Assembly (NCBI GenBank): GCA_026018925.1
Contig: JAKSZU010000012.1
Location: forward strand, 48,961,207-49,025,206
Reading direction: 5' to 3'
Origin: Tupaia tana
Taxonomy: Eukaryota; Chordata; Mammalia; Scandentia; Tupaiidae
Length of the DNA stretch: 64,000 nt
In this document: piece after piece, positions 49,606-58,415 of the stretch
How positions within the stretch are numbered: position 1 is the stretch's first letter
Layout of the letters: every line of letters begins with the position of its first letter
The notes under the pieces: generated by a model
The model's database searches: none
Seen by the model: the letters and a program-made list of their open reading frames with translations, nothing else
Told to the model about the DNA's origin: nothing
Translations under genes and position numbers: made by a program

Positions 49606-50039
49606 CTTCAAGGAATGATGCACAGTGTAGGAGAGAGATCTGATCATACAGTAACTCTGGTGGATAAGTGAAAATAAGGGTGTTTTCAGGAAGGAAGAAG
49701 TCAGTATCAGTGGGGCAAAGGAGTCAATGCAATTGCTGGTGAGTCCTCTCCCCTGCTACCTCCCTTTCCGAAGCTTCTCATCCACCCTCTCTCTCTTCTC
49801 TGAATTCTTCTGGCAGGTTAGCTTGTGACCTTTCAGCTGGCATGGAGTACAAATTTTGTCCCCAATCTGTAATTATGATGGAGTGATCACTTCTCAAACA
49901 CATTCTTCTTTCCTCCTCAAAGAAGCCAGGCTCTGAAAGGTATGGCTGTTGAAGATTATACTGGGTTCCATCCAGTTCCCCTCTACTCTGCATAGTACTG
50001 CTATCAGTCAGGGTTTTCCAGAGAAATAGAACCAATAGG

Positions 50040-50318
50040 GGGACCAGCAGTTAGCGTAATGGCTATGTCACTGGACTCCCATGTAGCCAACCGTGGTTCG
50101 AGTCCTGGACCCGGTGGCTTAAACTCATGCCGGGTGCATGTGCGTGCGTGCCCAAGATCCTAAGAGGAGAACAGAGGAGAAGGGATTGCGGTGTGGCCAT
50201 CCCCCCTGGGGGGTGATTTCTTGCTTTCTATCTCTCTGTCTCTCTCTGTCTTTCTGGCGAGCACACATGCCCTATAGCAAAAACCTCTCCAAAAAAATAA
50301 ATAAATAAAATAAAATAA
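50040..50318 (+). repeat. Young long tRNA-SINE
   Basis: Full sense copy with AAAT-rich tail; head GGGACCAGCAGTTAGCGTAA, B box GGTTCGAGTCC. Confidence 0.92.
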
Positions 50319-50436
50319 TGGTTGCTAAGTGAGAAACAATGAGATAGAGAACTGAAGATGGGATTCTGAGAGAACTTTTACATTTGAATAGTTTGAGAAG
50401 AAATGAGAAGGAGTGGTTTAAGAAGTGGAAGGAAAG

Positions 50437-50750
50437 GGTGAATAGATTGCATAGTGGTTAAGGCAGTAGACTCCCATGTGGTAGACCATGGTTAGAGTCC
50501 TGGACTCAGTGGCTTAGACTCACGCTGGGCACGTGTGTGTGCGTGCCCAAGATGAGAATGGAGGAGAAGGGACTGCAGTGTGGTCATCCTCCCTGGGGAG
50601 TGATTTCTCACTTTTCTTCTGTTTATGTCTCTCTTTCTCTGGCAAGTGCACACACCCCCAGGCAAAAAACTCTCTTTGTCTCTTTCTGTCTCTCTGGAAA
50701 GCACACATGCCCTATAGCAAAAATCTCTTTCTCATATTTTTTTTAAAAAA
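50437..50750 (+). repeat. tRNA-SINE with duplicated tail segment
   Basis: Sense long SINE. The CT stretch and tail box occur twice in a row (CACACACCCCCAGGCAAAAA, then CACACATGCCCTATAGCAAA), making the copy about 50 bp longer than normal. Confidence 0.82.
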
Positions 50751-50834
50751 GTGGGTTGTATGGAAGATCAAAGGGGAATATAAAGAAACTATTTTTAAAT
50801 AAACCTGTGTCCAATTTTAGCCTGATTTAAATTT

Positions 50835-51055
50835 TTATTTATTTACTTCTTTGTTTCATGAGCAAGAGGGACAGAGACAGACAGCAACACTAACAGAGTC
50901 TTGATGTCTGGATCACTCTCAGCCAACCCTGGATCGTGGGCTTGCGTATGCCTGTCACAGTTGGGGAGGTCTCTGTATGTTAACTTGGAAACATCCCACG
51001 TGGGTCAGTCTCACTGACAATGTTTTATTTATCACTGCACCACCTTCTGGTCACT
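50835..51055 (-). repeat. Second SINE family (SINE-2)
   Basis: Antisense: TTTATTTATTTACTTCTTTG, GAGCAAGAGGGACAGAGACA, CCCACGTGGGTCAGTCTCAC, ATCACTGCACCACCTTCTGG. Confidence 0.6.
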
Positions 51056-52014
51056 GGTCTGATTGTTTCACTTGATACTTCTCTATGATGGTATCAGATA
51101 TAAAACATGGCAGAATATTTCAGCTGTATGAAACTATCTGGTGATATAATTTGTCTATGCTGTCATTTATTTGCACAAATAACTTGACATTAGTAATAAG
51201 ATACTTGTAAGATGCATGCAACATACAATAAGCATTGCATTGTCACCAAGCCAAAAAGTGATTATTTACAATTATATGGGTGTGCATGCATTGCATATGT
51301 GTTTGTAGGCTAGTTATCTACTGTTAATTTAATAGTGCCAGAAAGCTGAGAGCAATTCTTCCAGGAATCTCTGTATGCTCTGGGCTAGTACATTTGCCAA
51401 TGAGAAAAATATATAAGAAACTTGGGAGGTGAAAATAAAGTGGGTGGTCATTATTTTCTAGATCATGGTAGTCAGACAGGCCTTTGTAATATCTGCACAA
51501 GCCCTCCACTTTTGGGTTGTCTGATGAAGCAATTTTGCAACTGTTCTGTAAATGACTGTAATAGTTTTGCACCATCATGGTGATAAATATAGCCTCTTTT
51601 CAGGTTTCCCCACATTAGCCAGCAACTTCTCTCTTCTTGCCAAAGCTCTAGGCGAACCTCCTCTAGCTGCAGTCTTACAGATCTCTTCAGACTTCCCCAC
51701 ATTAATCAGCAACTTCCCTCCTTCAGAGCTTTAGGCTGACATTCTCTAGCTACAGTCTTACAGTTCTTCTCACATGCATATAATCCCTAATACCTACTTC
51801 AACACCAATGTCTTCAATATTTATAGTGGCTCTATTTTCCTGACTGATCCAGGCTATGATACTATAACTAGATCATACATGTTGGCTGGATCATCCATGG
51901 CAATCCCAATTTCATTAATGTATCTTATAACGCCCTGAAGAATTCCAGGTATTCCAACAGATCAGTGTCTAAAATTCTTCACACGTCTGCCCTCTCCCCC
52001 CACACAAAAAAAAA
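51056..52014. other. Unassigned intergenic sequence
   Basis: Contains a diverged tandem duplication (CCCCACATTAGCCAGCAACT and CCCCACATTAATCAGCAACT, about 88 bp apart, 51600-51770). No gene seen. Confidence 0.4.
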
Positions 52015-52760
52015 CCAAGCTGATAATAACTAATACTGGTGAGGATGTGGAAATAAGAACAAATCTATTCATTGCTGGTCAGAATAGAAAATTGGACAAT
52101 AACTTTGGAAGACAGTTTGGCAGATTCTTACAAAGCTAAACATTGTCTTAACATACAATCCATCTGCTGTGCTCCTAGATATTTACTGTCTTGAAAATTA
52201 TATTCACAAAAAAACCCACAAATATTTATAGAAGCTTTATTCATAATCATCAAAAAGTAGAAGCCACTAAAAATCCTTTAAAAGGTAAATGAGTAAACAG
52301 GGAGGATTTTTTTTTTAACACAGAGAAACTTTAATTGCACAGTTATAAGTAAAAGGCATTTGTCTGAAAAGGCTAAACACTATATGACTATATTGTATAA
52401 CATTCTGAAAAAGGCAAAACCATAAAGACAGTAAAAAAAAGCAGCAGTTATTAGGAGTTCAGGGGAGAGATAAGTAGGTGATGCCCAGGGGGGTTTTAGG
52501 GTGGCAGAACTATTCTATGATACTATAAACAATGGATACATAACATTATGCACTTATCAAAAAGCACAGAACCTTAAAAATCATTTAGGAGGACAAGAAT
52601 CAAAGAAAAGAATTCAGGCTGTGACAACAGACTCTAACAGTATTGAATGTATAGCTGTATTATGTATCTATGAGACAACCTTACTGAAGAGTGTGAGTAA
52701 AAATAATGCTGTCCTAAATAACTTTGGGAATGAATGGAATGAGTAAGATTAAAAACAAAA
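52015..52760 (+). mobile_element. L1M 3-prime part
   Basis: ACTAATACTGGTGAGGATGT, CATTGCTGGTCAGAATAGAA, GGAAGACAGTTTGGCAGATT and TAACATTCTGAAAAAGGCAA show the end of ORF2 and the 3-prime UTR of an old L1. Its frame is degraded. Confidence 0.78.
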
Positions 52761-53750
52761 GAAATTGCACATAAACACTGTACTCTAGTTGATAGATTAT
52801 TTCCCATCCAGATACAGGTTAGCAGTTTGATAATACCATATATGTTGGAATTACTGGAATTAAATAAATAAATGGATGGGGGATGGAAATACCTATGTTG
52901 TTCACTGTTGAAGTGAGAATTTACAGATAAGTAAGGGGAGAGGCTACAATGATCCATGGGGTGATGGGTTAGAGTTGGAGACATCAGACAGAATTCCTTA
53001 CTTATTATACATACAAATGTTTACATACACAAATATTTATAGATATATGTATACAAACAAGTTAATATATTTCTTCACTCTATGTCTTAACTAGGTTCTT
53101 TAAATTCCTCCTCCATGATTTGGAGAGACTATGGAAATAAAAATTGTATTATTTATACATCCTGGGGTACAGGGCATACCCAGAAGCCACACACATACTG
53201 AGGACAGGGAATGCATGGGGGAGAGACCTCCAGGCCAATGGCTTTACTGGGTCCAGAGTATTTTCCAAACGGATCATCCACAGGCAGTCTTACTTGGTGG
53301 GTTTAGAATGAGCAGTCACAAGTTCCAGGAGGTCATGCTGTGACTGAAAGGTGGTCCCTGAGATATAACTGTGCAGTCCCTGCAGGGTGTGAGGTCAGTC
53401 AAGCAGGTTATATACACTGGTTCCGTATAGAGGTGGCAACCGGAGGAAGTTGTATAAGGCAACTATCTAGATAGACCGCAGTGAGAAATCGGGAGGAGGT
53501 ATAGAATTGAAATAGTCAAGGTAGCTGAGCCCTACATCTGGTATAAGAAGGTCCAACTTATACTCCAGACGGATGTTGAGGCAACATAATAGAGTAAGAG
53601 TTCACTACACTTTGTCAGCTGAGGGCCTAAAAGAAATGACACCCCAATAACAACAAGCACATCTGGTGTCCAGATCTTGGTTTCTAATACCATCCTCCAT
53701 GAAAGGTAAACTGGATTCTTTGGATAAATGACTGATTCTAGGACTGAGTC
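52761..53750. other. Unassigned, probably repeat-derived sequence
   Basis: The block 53100-53750 (CCAATGGCTTTACTGGGTCC, AGGTCATGCTGTGACTGAAA, GATGTTGAGGCAACATAATA) looks like part of an interspersed element that I cannot name. It resumes after the SINE at 53770-53962. Confidence 0.35.
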
Positions 53751-53769
53751 AAGAAATACATGAGAGAAG

Positions 53770-53962
53770 GGCTGGCAGGTGGCATAGTGGTTGAGGTGCT
53801 GGACTCCCACATGGCTGACCATGGTTCTAGTCCCAGACCTGGCAGCTTGCTTTCTCATTTTCCCCCTCTCTCCCTCTCTCCCTCTCACACACACACTCTA
53901 TCCCTCTCTGGTCAATTAAAATAAATAAATAAAGGTAAATAAAATAATTCTTTTTTTAAAAA
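53770..53962 (+). repeat. Old short tRNA-SINE
   Basis: Sense short SINE flanked by a 19-bp duplication starting AAGAAATACATG (53751-53769 and 53963-53981), unusually well preserved for this subfamily. Confidence 0.93.
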
Positions 53963-54000
53963 AAGAAATACATGAGAGAAGCTCATGAGCTGAGTACATA

Positions 54001-54080
54001 TTAGGTCGACAGGAAAGTCATGACCTATGTTTCTATGTTTTTCTATGCAAAAATGCATCATGACTTTCCAGATAACCCAA
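54001..54080. mobile_element. 80-bp mariner-like MITE
   Basis: Left end TTAGGTCGACAGGAAAGTCA and right end TGACTTTCCAGATAACCCAA are inverted repeats of about 23 bp, with TA directly outside both ends (53999-54000 and 54081-54082). The short inner part is itself nearly palindromic. TTAGGT ends and TA duplications point to mariner. Confidence 0.78.
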
Positions 54081-54249
54081 TAAACGGGTGAGCCGTGACC
54101 TTTCTCCTATGCAGAATGATTCCAAATAAATTACATAAATATTTTAGGGATATCTATATAAGGAAGGTGAGCATAATTCTCCACTCCTTAAATATAGGTA
54201 GTACATAATGACTTTCTTCCGAAGAGTACAGTATGGAAAGGGGAGATAT

Positions 54250-54500
54250 CATAGTCCATTATTCCACTGCTTACTGAAATATCTGAGATCAGGTGATTTA
54301 AGAGAAATAGAGGTTTACTTAGCCCATGGTTTGGAGGTCTGAGGTCCAGAAGATCTCAGCCTCATGGCTTTATCATATCCAAAGGCCACATCTTCCGATA
54401 CCATGAAAGAATTAAGTTTTTACTTAATACTCTTACGATACAACCAACATCCAAACACTCCCCACTAAAACCAGATCCAAAGTATTAATCCTTAAGGGAT
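54250..54500 (-). mobile_element. MaLR-like LTR fossil fragment
   Basis: CTGAGATCAGGTGATTTAAG, AGAGGTTTACTTAGCCCATG, CCAAAGGCCACATCTTCCGA recall an antisense MaLR LTR. Diverged and broken. Confidence 0.5.
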
Positions 54501-54589
54501 AATCAATTATCCAACTTAACAAGAATAAGTTTATAGTGGAGAAACCTACAAATGCTTCTTCTGCCAGGTGATCAAGGTCAATACTAATA

Positions 54590-55000
54590 GTCACAAATCA
54601 TGCTGATGGTATGTACCCTGGATACAATATGACATGATACTCTGTGATCTTCCTCTCCAGTCAAACCCAAGTCTAATCATCAGAAAAATATCAACCAAAT
54701 GTGAATGGAAGGGGACTCTCCTTGACTAGGAATCTTCCTAACCTTCAAGGTAATCAAATACAAGAAAAAGTCTGAGACATTGTCACAACCAAGAGGAGCC
54801 TAAAAAGACAGGACAATTAAATGTTATGTGTATACTGGGTAAGATCTGAGAACAGAAAAAAAGACATTAGGTAAAAGCAAAGGAAATCTGAATAAAATCA
54901 GATCATCTTTAAGATATTCCCCTTACCCTAATAGCCTATAGATACTACCCTCTGAATTGTAGAACATGTATATTCTGACAGTATAAGTGATGTAAGGATT
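54590..55000 (+). mobile_element. L1M (L1MC-like) 3-prime UTR
   Basis: GAGACATTGTCACAACCAAG, AGGAGCCTAAAAAGACAGGA and CAATTAAATGTTATGTGT match the 3-prime UTR of middle-age L1. Confidence 0.55.
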
Positions 55001-55308
55001 TTGGAAATTCTAAGATTTTGCTTGAGATAATTTCTAACAAAGCATCTACTCCTCAGTTAACATTAACTACAGTGCTGTTTTGATACAGATTGATCCATAC
55101 ATTTTTCTAAGCACTTATTTTCCACCTGCCAAATATTGGGAATAATGAAATGAACATGTTTTAGCTCCTGCCTTGAATTATTAAAAATTTAAATTTTTTA
55201 AAAAATTAATTTAAAAAATTAATAATCTTGATGACTTTTAGTGTCACAAAATGATTATTACATAACCTCATCATTCTTTATACTGTGTGACTTTAAAATA
55301 GGGTAACA

Positions 55309-55577
55309 GGGACCAGCAGGAAGTGGTGTAGTGGTTATGTTGCTGGACTCCCACATGGCTGACCACAGTTTGAGTCCCAGACCCAGTGGCTTAAAAAAAT
55401 CACGACGGACATGAGCATGCCCAAGATCCTGGAGGAGAATGGAGAAAAAGGGATTGCAGTGTGGCCATTCCCCCAGGGAGGGGGGAGGGGTGATTTCTCA
55501 CTTTCCTTCTCACCATGTGTGTCTCTCTCTGGAGAATGCATGCACCCCCAGGAAAAAAATCCTCTCAAAAAAAGGAA
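55309..55577 (+). repeat. tRNA-SINE, long type
   Basis: Sense copy with head GGGACCAGCAGGAAGTGGTG. Followed within 10 bp by a second, younger copy in the same orientation. Confidence 0.88.
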
Positions 55578-55583
55578 AATATG

Positions 55584-55866
55584 GGAACCAGCAGTTAGCG
55601 TAATGGCTATGTCGCTGGACTCCCACGTAGTTGACTGCGGTTCGCGTCCCGGACCTGGTGGCTTAAAACTCAGCCGGGCGCGTGTGCACGCATGCCCAAG
55701 ACCCCGAGAGGAGAATGGAGGAGAAGGGATTGCGGCGTGACCATCCCCTCTGGGGGGGTGATTTCTCGCTTTCTGTCTCTATGTCTCTCTCTGTCTGTCT
55801 GGTGAGCGCACGCGCCCTATACTGAAAACCTCTCCAAAAAAAAAAAAAAAAAAAAAAAAGAAAAAG
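55584..55866 (+). repeat. Young long tRNA-SINE
   Basis: Near-consensus sense copy with a 25-base A tail; B box GGTTCGCGTCC. Probably inserted in or next to the A-rich end of the previous SINE. Confidence 0.92.
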
Positions 55867-55898
55867 AAAATACCAGGAGTAACAGTTACAGAGTTGTG

Positions 55899-56455
55899 AG
55901 GCCAGCAGATGGCGAACTGGTTATGTTGCTGGACTCTCACATGGCCAACTAAGGTGCAAGTTTCAGACTGGTTGCTCAAGAATCACACTGCGTGGGACCA
56001 GCAGTTAGAGTAATGGCTATGTCGCTGGATTCCCATGTAGTCGACCACGGTTCGCGTCCTGGACTCAGTGGCTTAAAACTCACGCTGGGAGCATGTGCGT
56101 GCGTGCCCAAGATCCCGAGAGGAGAATGGAGGAGAAGGGATTGTGGTGTGGCCATCCCTCCTGGGGTGTGATTTCTCACTTTCTGTCTCTCTCTGTCTGT
56201 CTGGAGAGAGAACGTGCCCTATGGCAAAACATCTCAAAAAAAAAAAAAAAAAAAAAAAAAAAAGAATCACACTGCGTTTGTGTCTGTGCATGCCCAAGAT
56301 ACTGGGAGAATAGAGGGGAAGGGATTGTGGTGTGGCCATCTCTCCTGGGTGTGGAATTTCTCACTTTTTCTCTAACTGTCCCTATGTCTTTCTCTCTCTT
56401 CAGTAAGCTCATGCACTGTAAAGCAAAAACTTAAAACAAAAACAAAAACAAAAAC
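55899..56455 (+). repeat. Older tRNA-SINE split by a younger SINE
   Basis: Head and first body part lie at 55899-55993. The rest (TGTGTCTGTGCATGCCCAAG to the CAAAAA tail) is at 56278-56455. The gap is filled by the copy at 55994-56261. It ends about 190 bp from the FAM111A stop codon. Confidence 0.9.
55994..56261 (+). repeat. Young long tRNA-SINE nested in an older SINE
   Basis: Full sense copy flanked by AAGAATCACACTGCGT at 55978-55993 and 56262-56277. Confidence 0.95.
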
Positions 56456-56549
56456 AAACAGTTATAGAGTAGTTAGGGTTAATTTCCTCATGTACTTAGA
56501 AAAATGCCTGGCATATTGGAAGTGGTGTATAATATTAATTATTTTCATT

Positions 56550-56555
56550 TTTAAT
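56550..56555 (-). terminator. FAM111A: Possible poly(A) signal ATTAAA for FAM111A
   Basis: An ATTAAA hexamer lies about 90 nt after the FAM111A stop. No AATAAA is seen in the same stretch. Downstream of it the sequence runs straight into a nested SINE block, so the true end could be elsewhere. Confidence 0.25.
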
Positions 56556-56645
56556 GAAATTGACTTGGAATTTAGAAAACCATCTTCAATGCCTGTGGCA
56601 GAACAACTTCACAGGCAATTCTCTTAAAGCAATTCTCATCAGTCC

Positions 56646-58415
56646 TCACTCATCGCTCACCATTTCTATATCCTGCTGATTTATACATACTTCTTCATAC
56701 CATTTTGGATGTTTTTGCTTAATATCAAGGAGAATAAATTCCATAGCAGGGCCAAATTCAATGATACTAGAAACCTCACTTTGGTATTCATAAGCAAAAC
56801 CAGCACTATGTATGGCCACCAGCGAACCATTTGAATCAAACACTGGAGAGCCAGAAGCCCCGAAGTAAAAACTGGTGTCATAGGTAATCACATCCGGTCT
56901 GTGAAAGATTTCTGAGAAGCTTCTTTGAGTGAACATATGGATATACTGTGTAGAACCCTCCTCTACTCTAGCCTGAATGTGTTCCTGACACTTCTGTTTT
57001 CGTTGACCCTGAGGGATCACAGAACATGCATCAGTGGACTTTTTTCCTCCATATGGATGGCCAATAATATATATCAAGCCACTAAGTGGTGAAGGAGCAA
57101 TTCCATTATATAGACCCACAGGCCCTTGTTTCCCATTGTCCTTCAGTTTCAGGACAGCATAGTCATAATTCGTATCAGAGATCTCATACCAAGGTTCAAT
57201 AGAAAAGCAGTTCTCTTTTTCTGGGAACTCTTCATAAGTAAATGTCACCTTTACGCATTGACCAATTATGTCTGCCCACTTCTCTTGGTCGATCCCTTCT
57301 ACAATGTCATCTATTACATGCCGGCATGTGAAAATGAATAATCCTGTGAAAACGAAGCAGGTGGCAGAGCCGCTATTTCCATTATTGTCCCAGAAAATAA
57401 ATCCAACTGAGTCACTGAGACGTGAGAGACATTTGATTACTTTAACCGGAGTCGAGTTTTTTGTCAGTTTCCCAAAGTTTGTCTTATGCACCATAAATAA
57501 TTCTTTCCCCTTTATTTTTTTCATTTCTTTTTTGAAGTTTGCCTTGATTTTTTCACTTTCTGTTTTCAAACTGGGGTACTGGGGCACAATTTGTTCTTTC
57601 GACACACGGACGTTTGTCTTCTCTGACTCGCAATGCGGAGTGGCTGCTGCTCTAAGGCCCATTTTCTTCTCAAACTCAACCTCAACCTGAAAGAGCTTTC
57701 CCTCTAATTCATCGACGGGCTGTGTGTTTTCCAAAATGGAATCCAGGTTGTTAATGAGTCTCCAATTATCACTCTCAAGAAAGGAGAGAAATCTGCCATC
57801 CTTGCACAGAGCCTCCTTGATGGTTTCTCCTTTGAAAGCATAAACACAGAGTTTGCAACCTTCTTTGTGAAGTTCTCCACATTTCACAATCTTTTTTTTT
57901 CTCTTTCCAACTGCATGAATATAAAACTTGATACAATCAGCATATGCCTCCTCATGCCTGCCAAATACTTGGTTCTCTTCTTCATGCTTATTTTTACTTT
58001 GGGAAAATGTAATCGCTATGTGGCAGCTCTCAGGAAAACAACTGAGGGGCATTCCAAGGTTTAGGTACCCTTCGATTCCTTCTGTGCCACGCACCAGCAT
58101 TTCTTTGCCTTGCTTGGTTTCTATCTCTTCTTTGAGGGCCTTCAGAGTGTTGAGAGCCATGTATAAGCTACCCCTCTCACAGTGTGTGAGCACATGTTTC
58201 ATTTTTTTATTCTTCCTGTGGTTTACCTCTAAGGCAACATTAATGACCTTATTTTGGAGTGTAGGTAAACGGGATCTTTGAGCCTGGATCTTAGTTATAT
58301 TTTTCTTAGGTGAACGGGATCTTCGAGCCTGGTTGTTAGTTATCTCTCTTGGATCTTGTCTACATCCCATCCTTACTGGTGAAATATTGGAATTGTCTTG
58401 TTGTTCTTTAGGTAT
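56646..58415 (-). CDS. FAM111A: FAM111A terminal coding exon (protease domain)
   Basis: This exon starts after TTTTTAG with [20 protein letters not shown], which aligns with the human KEQQNN segment, and stays open for 589 codons to the stop at 56646. It holds the FAM111 middle region ([39 protein letters not shown]) and the whole protease domain. No break is seen. The residue aligned with human R569 is serine here. Confidence 0.96.
   Translation of the reverse strand: MPKEQQDNSNISPVRMGCRQDPREITNNQARRSRSPKKNITKIQAQRSRLPTLQNKVINVALEVNHRKNKKMKHVLTHCERGSLYMALNTLKALKEEIETKQGKEMLVRGTEGIEGYLNLGMPLSCFPESCHIAITFSQSKNKHEEENQVFGRHEEAYADCIKFYIHAVGKRKKKIVKCGELHKEGCKLCVYAFKGETIKEALCKDGRFLSFLESDNWRLINNLDSILENTQPVDELEGKLFQVEVEFEKKMGLRAAATPHCESEKTNVRVSKEQIVPQYPSLKTESEKIKANFKKEMKKIKGKELFMVHKTNFGKLTKNSTPVKVIKCLSRLSDSVGFIFWDNNGNSGSATCFVFTGLFIFTCRHVIDDIVEGIDQEKWADIIGQCVKVTFTYEEFPEKENCFSIEPWYEISDTNYDYAVLKLKDNGKQGPVGLYNGIAPSPLSGLIYIIGHPYGGKKSTDACSVIPQGQRKQKCQEHIQARVEEGSTQYIHMFTQRSFSEIFHRPDVITYDTSFYFGASGSPVFDSNGSLVAIHSAGFAYEYQSEVSSIIEFGPAMEFILLDIKQKHPKWYEEVCINQQDIEMVSDE

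Noticed and set aside
55309-56455. CRISPR-like array of spaced repeats
   Set aside because: The repeated units are full-length retrotransposed SINEs with target duplications, in a mammalian genome.
57126-58281. Plus-strand open frames opposite the FAM111A terminal exon
   Set aside because: Antisense shadows of a strong coding exon.
56646-58415. FAM111B rather than FAM111A
   Set aside because: The length, the N-terminal MSCKK and PIP box, and the overall sequence fit FAM111A; FAM111B is longer with a different N-terminus.
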